From: Rhodocytophaga rosea
Lineage (GTDB): Bacteria; Bacteroidota; Bacteroidia; Cytophagales; 172606-1
Direction of reading: 5' to 3'
Assembly: GCF_010119975.1 (NCBI RefSeq)
Contig: NZ_CP048222.1
Coordinates: 744,001-808,000 of the forward strand
DNA length: 64,000 bases
The stretch's first letter is position 1, and the number at the start of each line of letters is the position of its first letter. Below, piece after piece: positions 47,841-56,066 of this stretch. The notes under the pieces were generated by a model. It made no database searches, was not told where the DNA came from, and saw nothing but the letters and a program-made list of their open reading frames with translations. The translations under genes and the position numbers were made by a program.

Positions 47841-48951
47841 TATAAGTAATTAAACACAATTAAGTATAATATTTTCATCTACTTCAAGTTTTTTAAAATC
47901 AAGTTTAAAGTAAGTACCCAATCCTGAAAAGATGGTATAAAGTGCCTCCTTAAGCGCTTCTACAGACAGATAGTCTTCGGCTTTGAGCCAATGATATTTC
48001 ACCTGCTTCCAAAATCGTTCGATCCTGTTAAGATGAGGACTATACTTAGGCAGCAAAAAGATGTATAATCCTTTCTGTTCCCATTCTTCTTTTTTGACTT
48101 CCCATAGGCCACATGTATGCCAGGAGGCGTTGTCTAAGACTATGACAGTAAACTTGGAAATAGATGTTGAGAAGGCCTCTACACATTCAATGATAAAGTC
48201 AGCGTTTAGACTCCCACTTTTCTGATAAGTAAGCAACTCATTATTTGTACTTAACAAGCCAAATACATTTATCCTTGTACTTCTTTGGGATAAAATAGGG
48301 GCGTGTTCGCCTTTTTTGATCCATCCATAAGGTACACAAGGGGTAAGGCAAAACCCTGATTCGTCTCCAAAATATAAATCTATACTGCCTGTCTGTGCCA
48401 AATAAAGCAAAGCATGTAATCGCTTGACTTTCTGCTCATATGCTTCTTTGTTTTGCAATGGCTTTATCCATTTACGGAAACGTTTCCATCGGTAGTCAAT
48501 TTTTTTAAAAACCGCTTCAAGGTCATCTCACTCATAGCCGTGCCTAATTTAGCTTCTATCTCTCGCTTAGCTAATTTAAGTTGTTGTTTTTCTTTCTCTA
48601 TGCTATTTTCCACTACTTCAACATGGGTAGCATTACTGGTAGTAAGGATGGGTTTTCTGCCTTTCCCTTTTTGGTTCTTTAACCCTACCACACCTGTTTT
48701 CTCAAAGCGATCAAACCACTTATAAATACTTAACTGACTTACTTGAAAAATGCTTGCTAACTTCTGTACTTGATAGCCTTGATTGGATAACAGTATACAT
48801 TGGCAACGGTTACGTTCCTGATAACTTTTACTATCTTTATGAATCTTCTCTAAGTCTTGTTTTTGCTTGTCTGTAATCTTCTTGATATAACGCATAAGCA
48901 AAGATACAATTTGCCAAAATCTTATACTTAATTGTGTACTCTTACTTATAT
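47841..48951 (-). mobile_element. IS630-family insertion sequence, about 1.1 kb
   Basis: Inverted repeats TATAAGTAA followed after four bases by ACACAATTAAGTATAA occur at 47841-47869 and, reversed, at 48923-48951. The ends include TA, fitting the TA target duplication of IS630/Tc1-mariner elements. The element contains one transposase read in two frames. It sits about 30 bp upstream of the start of the truncated surface-protein remnant and directly abuts the start of a degenerate IS5-like transposase. Confidence 0.85.
47850..48895 (-). CDS. IS630-family transposase, probable -1 programmed frameshift
   Basis: The N-terminal part (start ATG 48895, frame ending 48464) contains helix-turn-helix DNA-binding segments (YQVQKLASIFQVSQLSIYKWF). 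The C-terminal part (frame ending 47850) contains the DDE/D catalytic domain with GDESGF, VLDNASWH and PHLNRIERFWK. They join at T-TTA-AAA-AAA (coding strand, 48500-48507), where a -1 shift changes KKLTTDGN to KKIDYRWKRFRKW, the sequence expected for the family. The fused product is about 345-350 residues, normal for IS630. Such slippery-site frameshifting is known in IS elements; here it is inferred from the motif. The stop codon lies inside the left inverted repeat. Confidence 0.85.
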
Positions 48952-49826
48952 GGCCAGTATCTATCAAAACCTACAGACCGACAAGCAATACAAAGCCGCC
49001 TGTGGGCTAAGTTTATCCGAATTTGAAAGTCTTTTTCTGATTTTCGACACATTGTATTTTGCAAAGACAGCAAATCCTTATCTAACAGATAAACAACCCC
49101 TCCTAACTGATAAAAGGGAGGCCCTGTTTTTTGTTTTGCATTACTTCAAATCCTATCCTACGCTGGAGAATATGGGACTTTACTTCGGCTTTTCTGTTTT
49201 TAGCGTTGTCAGTATCTGGAACGCTTAAAACCTGTCTTAAAAACGGCCCTAAGCCAAAAGCAAGACACCAAAGCCGTCCTTTTCAAAGACCAGTCAGCTT
49301 TTGATAAAGCCTTTGAAAATGTGGATGAAATCTATGTCGATGTAACAGAAATACCCGTTGAAAGACCTCAAGATAAGCAAATGTAAGCAAGTAAATATAG
49401 CGGTAAAAAAAAACACATGCCCTCAAATGGCTCCTGATTTGTGATAAAAACAAGCGTATCCTCTTTGTGAGTAGCTGCTATGGCGGTAAAGTGCATGATT
49501 TTACAATTTTCAAAGAACTATGTACCGGTTTTGATTTTTCTAAGATGAAAGTTTACGTGGATTTAGGCTTTCTAGGGATAAAAAAAGTTATAAAATACAA
49601 GCAGTTATTTATTCCCCATAAAGCCTCAAAAAAACATCCGCTTACCCGGGATCAAAAAGAGGCAAATTGTACTTATTCAAAAACAAGGGTAGGTATTGAA
49701 AACGCAATAGCCAAGATAAAATCGTTTTTCATACTCAGAAGTAAAAACAGGATAAGAATTGCCAATAAATTAAATGATACCATCGGAATATGTTCATTGC
49801 TTTCAAACTTTAAATTAATGCACTGA
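48950..49826 (+). pseudogene. Degenerate IS5-like (DDE_Tnp_4/HARBI1-type) transposase
   Basis: A transposase broken into at least three frames. Segment one (48950-49228) has the HTH-like region from MASIYQNLQT to VVSIWNA. Segment two runs in another frame from YLERLKPVL (about 49210) to a stop at 49384 and contains the first catalytic Asp in YVDVTEIPVERP. Segment three (open from about 49467, with earlier SGKKKH coding traces) contains YVDLGFLG and RVGIENAIAKIK, the remaining Asp and Glu. The catalytic residues survive but the protein cannot be made without several shifts. The IS630 element abuts its ATG, so flanking repeats are lost on that side and I could not define its ends. Confidence 0.8.
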
Positions 49827-50271
49827 TTATCACCTAATAAAAACTCTAATAAAGTTACTTTAGACTTTTCAAGACCTGGAAAACCCACATATAACCCCTT
49901 TATTGAATCTTTTAATGGCAGTTTCCGGGATGAGTGTTTAAATATTCACTGGTTCTTATCATTAGAAGATGCCAAAGAAAAAATATAATTAATAAAACCA
50001 AATTTTACCATATATTCATATTAATTTATCACAAAAAAGTACAATTTAATTTACCATAAATTTTATTATTTAGATACATTATATCAATAAAGTACAAAAC
50101 GATTCTATCGCTGGTAGGTCAACAATAAAAGCCTTATTTCGCAAGATTTAGGGCTTTTTTGTGTTATGTGTAAGTTAGCGGTAAAGTAAAATATTACAAA
50201 GTGAGTTTAAACAGGTTAAGAAAGTAGTTTAAATAGTATTATTAATTTTTCTTACCTATTAATTACCATAT
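49827..50271 (+). other. Intergenic DNA between degenerate transposase and tRNA-like sequence
   Basis: About 445 bp, AT-rich. It contains one clear rho-independent-type terminator (50127-50160, annotated separately). No gene or integrase was recognised. Confidence 0.5.
50127..50160 (+). terminator. Rho-independent-type terminator
   Basis: Stem AAAAGCCTT (50127-50135) pairs with AGGGCTTTT (50150-50158), nine pairs with one G-U, a 14-nt loop and a T run after it. It lies 300 bp past the degenerate transposase, so the gene it once served may have been lost. Confidence 0.6.
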
Positions 50272-50349
50272 GTGCCTTTATAGCTAGAGTTGGTAGAGCA
50301 GTTGACTCTTAATCAGCGAGTCGAGAGGTTGAAGATCAACAGGGTCACA
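50272..50349 (+). tRNA. Degenerate tRNA-Lys(CTT)-like sequence
   Basis: The 5' half is a good tRNA match: acceptor GTGCCTT, a D arm with GTTGGTAGAGC, and an anticodon stem GTTGA/TCAGC enclosing CTCTTAA, giving anticodon CTT (Lys). The 3' acceptor strand (50342-50348) pairs with the 5' end with one mismatch. The T arm is abnormal: there is no GTTCGA-type loop, only GTTG-AAGAT-CAAC, and GCA rather than CCA follows. It is therefore probably a tRNA pseudogene or an integration scar rather than a working tRNA. Confidence 0.4.
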
Positions 50350-50387
50350 GCATTTCTATGGACTATAAGCCTAGTGCTTGGATACAT

Positions 50388-50573
50388 TTAGGAAGCTTTT
50401 TTATTGTAGTGCTCAATTTTTACAATTTTGTATCTGACTTTAAAATAAACTGGTTCGCTATTGTGATCCCAAACAATGGCACGCTTACCCGTTGTAGGGT
50501 GCTTGAGATAAACTTTATACCAGGTACCTCCTTTCCAGGCTCGATACCATTTAATGCTTTCTAACAGCTGCAT
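50388..50573 (-). CDS. Small hypothetical protein
   Basis: A 61-residue basic protein, rich in Trp, Tyr and Lys (KWYRAWKGGTWYKVYLKHP), with the composition of a folded beta-rich domain and no signal peptide or membrane helix. I do not recognise a family. It is better protein-like than the overlapping plus-strand frame. It stands alone between the tRNA-like sequence and the response-regulator gene, in a region of decay, so it may be a fragment. Confidence 0.4.
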   Translation of the reverse strand: MQLLESIKWYRAWKGGTWYKVYLKHPTTGKRAIVWDHNSEPVYFKVRYKIVKIEHYNKKAS

Positions 50574-50957
50574 ACTCTTTTTTTGCTTACTATATCCAAG
50601 TAGATATATTTCTTTTTTTTAATAATGATTCAGTTATAGTATCTGAATATACGCTATTGATGCCTAAAAGTGGTTTCCTTTTCGATCAATGATAGATGTA
50701 GGGCTACAAAATACGTAAGTGCATTGGTATTAAGGTAAGAGGCCTCATACTTTAGGAGAGGCTATTTAATTTATATATATCTTTACTGCCTACAACTCTT
50801 TTCAAGCAAATACGTTTGTCTGCTTTACTTACTACTCTGTTACTTTTTTACAAAAAAAATAGCTAGTAAGCTAATTAGATAATCATAAGAAATAATTTTG
50901 CAGCTTTTTGATATGGCTGGTATTGTCTTTACGTGTAAACACTATACCACCATTGCT
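50574..50957. other. Intergenic DNA before the response-regulator gene
   Basis: About 380 bp, AT-rich, no gene recognised. It presumably carries the response-regulator promoter, and that of the small minus-strand gene if real. Confidence 0.45.
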
Positions 50958-51356
50958 ATGACAACGCACTACCCATTTAAAAACATTTTACTTGTAGATG
51001 ATGATGAAATAAGTACGCTTATATCCTCTACCCTGCTCAAGCACGCAAAGCTTGCCACTCAGATACAAAGTGTATATAATGGTAAGGAAGCTATAGAGTA
51101 TCTGACAAAAGAATGTTCAGAAAATAAGTTTTGCCCCTCCTTGCTATTTTTAGATCTAAACATGCCAGTGATGGATGGCTTTGAATTCTTAGAAGCCTAT
51201 ACCCATAATGAGCGGCTAAGTCAAATGGATTTATCTATTGTTGTTCTTACTTCATCAGCGCACTCAAAAGACAAAGAAAAAGTAAGTCAATATCCTATTA
51301 AAGGTTTTATTACTAAACCCATTACTCCAGAAAAGATTCAGGCTATATTCAGCTGA
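50958..51356 (+). CDS. Single-domain CheY-like response regulator
   Basis: A 132-residue receiver domain with no output domain. Acidic pocket residues Asp14-Asp15 (LLVDDDE), phospho-acceptor Asp66 (LFLDLNMP), Thr98 (VVLTSS) and Lys120 (ITKPI) are all present. It would relay phosphate from a histidine kinase to another partner or act by binding a target. I chose the ATG at 50958 because the receiver fold begins there; the frame extends upstream for 20 codons without family resemblance. No kinase is adjacent, so it is an orphan, common in Cytophagales. Confidence 0.9.
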   Translation: MTTHYPFKNILLVDDDEISTLISSTLLKHAKLATQIQSVYNGKEAIEYLTKECSENKFCPSLLFLDLNMPVMDGFEFLEAYTHNERLSQMDLSIVVLTSSAHSKDKEKVSQYPIKGFITKPITPEKIQAIFS

Positions 51357-51382
51357 TACTTTTCCAATAGGAAGCTCTTTAT

Positions 51383-51571
51383 TTATTTTCTGTTTCTCAT
51401 TGAGTCCATGTACACTTCAGTTTCAACTGCATGATGCTGATAGTGTTCTCTCGATTGGGCTACAGTGCTTTTGCTTACTAAAATAAGATTTTTAGAGATA
51501 CCTATTTGTTGCTCTACCCGCTTAAATAGGTTATCCATATACTCAGAAGTTAATTTTGAGTGCCTCTCCAT
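51383..51571 (-). CDS. Small hypothetical protein
   Basis: A 62-residue hydrophilic, probably helical protein (YMDNLFKRVEQQIGISKN). No family recognised, and no signal peptide or membrane helix. It is convergent with the response-regulator gene, 26 bp apart. Coding potential is moderate; it could be spurious. Confidence 0.35.
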   Translation of the reverse strand: MERHSKLTSEYMDNLFKRVEQQIGISKNLILVSKSTVAQSREHYQHHAVETEVYMDSMRNRK

Positions 51572-52062
51572 GCCTGTACAGTTTAATCATCTATATAAAA
51601 ATAACGGATAGCTATATATCCAATAAGGTATTAATCTCTCATTACTGACGAACAAATACTTAAAAATAGTCTCCCATACTAACGGAAAGCAAAACAAAAA
51701 GCCTCAGCAACACTGAGGTCTTTTGTGAACGGACCAAGCTAGCTGACTGATCCGTTGCTGATGCTTACTTAGCTTGATAGGGATTCTGACTATCACTAGA
51801 AAGTTACCCTCTTTTCACACAGAAGGAATTAAAACAAAATTAAATAATGATATGATTGGATTAAAATATGATTAATTTTCTAAGCAGTTGTTAAATTCAG
51901 TAAAATCCAAAATGGTCTAAATGTGTTAAAGAATGTACGAATAGTATTAAAAAATACTGACAAAAAACAGTACAATGATTCCTGCACTATTGATCATTTG
52001 CAAAAGAAAGTTCCTAATTTCCAATATTTATTGGTATTCTTCTTTTCTTGTTTTCTTTGTTA
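51572..52062. other. Intergenic DNA with one hairpin
   Basis: About 490 bp. A short terminator-like hairpin lies at 51696-51724; otherwise no gene or RNA was recognised. Confidence 0.45.
51696..51724. terminator. Terminator-like hairpin
   Basis: AAAAAGCCTCAG pairs with CTGAGGTCTTTT around a 5-nt loop with one bulge, and A and T runs flank it, so it could act on either strand. Genes on both sides are distant (about 120 bp or more). Confidence 0.5.
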
Positions 52063-52507
52063 ATCAACCTTAGAAAAGTTTATTACCCTGGCCAGCATGG
52101 TACAGATAATAAGCAGGCCCATACTGACAATGGCAGGCTGCAACCAGAAATAGTGGGTTAAGCCACTGCTGCACAAGTATCCGGATAATAACAATAATGC
52201 CAGTAAATAAAGAATAGGTCCAGGCCCAGTATTTGTCCTGATAGATATTGAATTCACAAGCCCAATTCCAAGTAGGTCTGATAAGTAATCCACCCAGGGT
52301 AATCATAGGAAAGAGACCATTAAAAACAAGCAGAATTATGCCAGGAATCAGATAGGTATTGAAAGGGGTTGCCTGTAGTCATTCTATAGGTATTTCTAAA
52401 GCTGTACCCTGAGGATATAAAATAAGCATCACTCCACCTGCTATTGCATTCAATCCAAGCAATAGATGGAGAAATAAACGTAGATATAGTTCGGGAGGGC
52501 ATTGCAT
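52063..52507 (-). pseudogene. Broken multi-pass membrane protein gene
   Basis: Reading from ATG 52507, a hydrophobic protein of about 145 residues with four membrane segments is evident: QCPPELYLRLFLHLLLG, then ALEIPIE, a TGA stop where Trp would fit, LQATPFNTYLIPGIILL, and YWAWTYSLFTGIIVIIRI. The best C-terminal helix (FWLQPAIVSMGLLIICTML) is in a different frame, so there is also a frameshift near 52150. Two lesions indicate a true pseudogene unless both are sequence errors. Family unknown; it resembles small DoxX- or DUF-type membrane proteins only in general character. Confidence 0.65.
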
Positions 52508-52656
52508 CTATTTCTTTTGTAATTGAAAAATAAACTTACCAGTCTAAACTTAAACCAACTGATTCTTATCAACTTAGCCTGTTATAAATTCTCTAACAAA
52601 AATAAAACCTGCACTTTTGTAGCGCAGGTTTTCATACCATCTTTTACATATCTGTT

Positions 52657-53628
52657 CTATTGTGACCACGCGGTAGGCTCTCTATCCCAGCGGTGCGCTT
52701 TTAGTTGTTGCAATACATCTTTAGATAATCCTTTACCGTCACTGGCGGCAATATTCGATTTTACATGTGGCTCTTTCCGCATTCCCGGAATGGTGGTATG
52801 TACGTGTTTGTTACTCAGAATAAAACGAAGTGCCATTTCGGGCATACTCATTCCATTTGGCAACAAAGGTTTTAGCTGATCAGCATGATCAACACTCGAA
52901 TGGAGATTTTCCGGAACAAAATAGGTACTGCGCCAGTCGTCCTTGGGAAATACGGTGTCTTTGGTAAGGGTGCCGGTTAATGTACCTTCGTCGAAAGGAA
53001 CCCTGGCTATAATACCAATGTCGAGTTTTTCACACAAAGGGAATAATTCATCTTCCGGAGCCTGATCAAAAATATTGTAAATTACCTGCACAGCATCAAC
53101 AAAACCGGTTTTGAGTGAAGCCAGGCAATTTTCAGGCTCCCATCGGTTCACACTAATCCCCATCGCCTGAATTTTACCTTCCTGCTTCAGCTTTTCTACC
53201 GCCCGTTGCCAGCGTTCATCGGTAGCCCAGCTATCTTCCCACACATGAAACTGCTGCAGGTCTATGGTTTCTACGCCCAGGTTTTTCAGGCTTTTTTCTG
53301 TATATTCCACAATATGTTCCGGTGGAAAACATTCATCTAAGGTATAGCCACGTCTGGAAGGCCATTTAAAGTTTTTAGGGGGAATTTTAGTAGCCAGGTA
53401 CAATTGCTTGCCTGGATACCGCTTGAGTATTTTGCCCAGAATCTGCTCACTTCTCCCACTCCCATAGCCCCAGGCCGTATCAAAAAAATTGCATCCCAGC
53501 TCTACCGCTATATCCAGGGACCGCTCCGACTCCTTATCGTCGGAACCTGTCCATCCGGCAAGGCCCCACATGCCATAGCCTATTTCACTTACTTTCCAGT
53601 TGGTTCGTCCAAATCTTCTATATTCCAT
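52657..53628 (-). CDS. Aldo/keto reductase
   Basis: A 323-residue NADPH-dependent (beta/alpha)8-barrel oxidoreductase that reduces aldehydes or ketones to alcohols. The catalytic tetrad is visible: Asp50 (FFDTAWGYG), Tyr55, Lys81 (LATKIPP) and His128 (QQFHVW). The C-terminal coenzyme-binding part (ALRFILSNKHVHTTIPGM) is present. Cytosolic, with no signal peptide. It stands alone on the minus strand next to the glycoside-oxidation cassette; a role in reducing keto-sugars is possible but not shown. Intact. Confidence 0.93.
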   Translation of the reverse strand: MEYRRFGRTNWKVSEIGYGMWGLAGWTGSDDKESERSLDIAVELGCNFFDTAWGYGSGRSEQILGKILKRYPGKQLYLATKIPPKNFKWPSRRGYTLDECFPPEHIVEYTEKSLKNLGVETIDLQQFHVWEDSWATDERWQRAVEKLKQEGKIQAMGISVNRWEPENCLASLKTGFVDAVQVIYNIFDQAPEDELFPLCEKLDIGIIARVPFDEGTLTGTLTKDTVFPKDDWRSTYFVPENLHSSVDHADQLKPLLPNGMSMPEMALRFILSNKHVHTTIPGMRKEPHVKSNIAASDGKGLSKDVLQQLKAHRWDREPTAWSQ

Positions 53629-53831
53629 ATAATACTTGTTAAGGTGGTTAAATAAACAGGCAAAGGAAGGAAATAAAATGATTTGTTGTCACTTACCAGG
53701 AAAAAATTAAAATCAGGGGCAAGCAATTTTAGTAAAAACTGGTGCTCCGGTATTACTTACCGTCATCCGCCAGCAGGAACCATCCGGAGATTATATAAAG
53801 TATGGAAAAACGATAAGAAAGTGGGAACAGA

Positions 53832-54311
53832 TTATTTTATCTTATTGATACGGAAATTCTTGTTGACTTTTTTGTCATGGCTGATGATAGCCAAGATATA
53901 GGAGCCTGTAGTAAGTTCGCGTACATCTATTTCTGTTTCGCCCATAATTGAAAATGCATTTACCAGCTCTCCTTTCATAGTCCGGATGGTAGCTGTATAG
54001 CGCTCTGAAGGGTCTGCCGCTATATGTAGCACATCCTGTGTCGGATTAGGAAAAACAGATAACTCGATATCCGCCAGTTTTCCAGCAGATTCACGTGCCA
54101 TGGGAAGCACAAGCAGATTACTTTGCTGGTAGCCACTATTGATAATTAAGTGCGGCGAACTGCCTCGTATTGCAGCAGGTTGATCAATAGGCCAGGATAA
54201 GTTAAGGGTGCTATTGGTCGAGTTTCTGCCTCCGCTACCGCTTACTGTCTGCCCTCTTGCTAGCGGTACCAGACATACAAAAACTATTATATACAGTAAA
54301 ATTTTTGTCAT
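53832..54311 (-). CDS. Small T9SS type A sorting-domain protein
   Basis: A 159-residue secreted protein. A signal peptide (about 1-20, ending ARGQ) is followed by a Ser/Asn-rich stretch with NSTLNLSWPIDQPA and a T9SS type A sorting domain (about 82-159) with VFPNPTQDVLHI and GSYILAII. There is little room for another domain, so it may be a stub or a small surface peptide. Its start is divergent from the oxidoreductase gene. Confidence 0.8.
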   Translation of the reverse strand: MTKILLYIIVFVCLVPLARGQTVSGSGGRNSTNSTLNLSWPIDQPAAIRGSSPHLIINSGYQQSNLLVLPMARESAGKLADIELSVFPNPTQDVLHIAADPSERYTATIRTMKGELVNAFSIMGETEIDVRELTTGSYILAIISHDKKVNKNFRINKIK

Positions 54312-54664
54312 ACAGGCGGGGTTTATGAAAGCAAGTTCAGTAAAAGTGGTGAGGAAAAAAATACCTAATTTCCGGTATTTTTTATAAAATTTTCTTCAGT
54401 TTAAACATACTAAGACGGGTAGAGTACTGTACTATTTTTCAGCAGCATATATAACCGTCAGCGGATAAAACAGATTAGTAGATGACTTACTCAAACTATA
54501 TTTTTACTCCTGTTTCTTCCTGTTTAATGCTAATGAAAAACAGGGCTTACTCAATTTGAATATCACTTTTAAAACAAAAAATATAATAATATATTTAGGA
54601 TTTGATAAGCAGGATTATTCTTTCAAGTGCAGATAATCTGTTTTCACCTAAACCATTTTCAATT
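54312..54664. other. Divergent intergenic region before the glycoside-oxidation cassette
   Basis: About 350 bp between divergent genes; it must contain the promoters of the small T9SS gene and of the oxidoreductase cassette. No specific site was recognised. Confidence 0.45.
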
Positions 54665-55981
54665 ATGGCAGCCCCCTCACGCCGTTCCTTTCTTATTCAA
54701 TCTTCTACCTTACTGGCTGGTGCTGGGTTAGCTACTATTCCTGTTACACAGACACAGGCTGAGCCTGCCGCCGGAAAAATCAATATTGCCCTGATTGGCT
54801 GCAAAAATATGGGCTGGGCTAACCTTACCTCCATACTTAAATTGCCGGATGTAGAATGTCTGGCGCTTTGTGATGTGGATGATTCTGTGCTCAACAGCCG
54901 GGCGGCTGAACTGGAGAAAAAGACCGGAAAAAAAGTGGCTTTGTATAAGGATTTTCGCAAACTGCTCGAACGTAAGGATATTCAGGCTGTCATTATCGGT
55001 ACGCCGGATCACTGGCATGCCCTGCAAACTATGTATGCCTGTGAAGCCGGAAAAGATGTATATGTGGAAAAACCTCTTGCCAATTCGATTGAAGAATGCC
55101 TGGCTATGGTAGCCGCTGCCAGAAAATACAACCGGGTGGTACAGGTAGGTCAGTGGCAACGCAGCGGACCGCATTTTGATGAAGCCCTCACCTATGCTAC
55201 ATCCGGCAAACTGGGTAAAATCCGAACCGTGAAAGCATGGGCGTATATGGGCTATGGCAAAGAATTTCCACCAGTACCAGATGAACCCGTTCCGGCTGGG
55301 GTAGATTATAAAATGTGGCTGGGCCCGGCACCTGACCGGCCATTCAATAAAAACCGCTTTCATGGCAGTTTCCGCTATTTCTGGGACTATGCCGGCGGCC
55401 TGATGACCGACTGGGGTGTGCATATGATTGACATGGGTTTGAAAGGAATGAAGGTAAGTACTCCTAAATCAGTGCAGTCGCTGGGCGGTAAACTGGGCTT
55501 CCCTGAACATGCCGATGAAACGCCTGATACCATGCAAACAGTGTATGAATTTGACGGATTTACGCTGCTCTGGGAACAAGCCAAAGGGATTGCCCGTGGA
55601 CCGTATGATAGAGATCATGGGGTGGCGTTTATTGGAAATTTAGGAACCATGGTTGCTGACCGGAGTAAATGGGAAGTGTTCCCGGAAGTAGAAAATGGTA
55701 AATACCTCACTGATATGATGCCGCCCCATCCGGTTCAGGGAAATACCCTTGATTTGCATACCAAAAACTTTGTTGATTGTATTAAAAGCCGGCAAAAGCC
55801 CAATGGCGATGTAGAAATAGGCGCACATACTGCCATTTGTGCCCAACTGGGCAATATTTCCCACCGCCTGGGCAGAAAGATATTCTGGGATTCTGCAAAA
55901 AATGTAATCGTAAATGATCCCAAAGCCGAGGAGATGGCCAAAGCACATTACCATAATGGATGGCAGCTGCCAAAAGTGTAA
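54665..55981 (+). CDS. Tat-exported Gfo/Idh/MocA oxidoreductase
   Basis: A 438-residue NAD(P)-dependent sugar oxidoreductase. A twin-arginine signal (SRRSFL, Arg6-Arg7, then a hydrophobic stretch to about 34) directs folded export. The Rossmann motif is ALIGCKNMGW, and the conserved EKP is in VYVEKPLANS. A long C-terminal alpha/beta domain contains GGLMTDWGVHMID. I chose ATG 54665, which gives the Tat signal; an upstream TTG at 54602 adds an unlikely extension. Members of this group next to DUF1080 genes oxidise the C3 hydroxyl of glycosides; that role here is inferred from context. The paralogue follows after 85 bp. Confidence 0.92.
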   Translation: MAAPSRRSFLIQSSTLLAGAGLATIPVTQTQAEPAAGKINIALIGCKNMGWANLTSILKLPDVECLALCDVDDSVLNSRAAELEKKTGKKVALYKDFRKLLERKDIQAVIIGTPDHWHALQTMYACEAGKDVYVEKPLANSIEECLAMVAAARKYNRVVQVGQWQRSGPHFDEALTYATSGKLGKIRTVKAWAYMGYGKEFPPVPDEPVPAGVDYKMWLGPAPDRPFNKNRFHGSFRYFWDYAGGLMTDWGVHMIDMGLKGMKVSTPKSVQSLGGKLGFPEHADETPDTMQTVYEFDGFTLLWEQAKGIARGPYDRDHGVAFIGNLGTMVADRSKWEVFPEVENGKYLTDMMPPHPVQGNTLDLHTKNFVDCIKSRQKPNGDVEIGAHTAICAQLGNISHRLGRKIFWDSAKNVIVNDPKAEEMAKAHYHNGWQLPKV

Positions 55982-56066
55982 AATTCACCCGTAAAAATTC
56001 ATCTTACTACAAATTTCTGTACATTTAAGGCTTCTTAATAATTTATAATTTTATCCTGTTAAGATT

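Noticed and set aside
52060-52306. Two overlapping 77-78 codon membrane proteins
   Set aside because: They are the two reading frames of one broken gene, better explained as the pseudogene at 52063-52507.
54728-55423. 231-codon open frame on the minus strand
   Set aside because: It lies antisense to the oxidoreductase gene, has no family resemblance and arises from codon bias of the sense strand.
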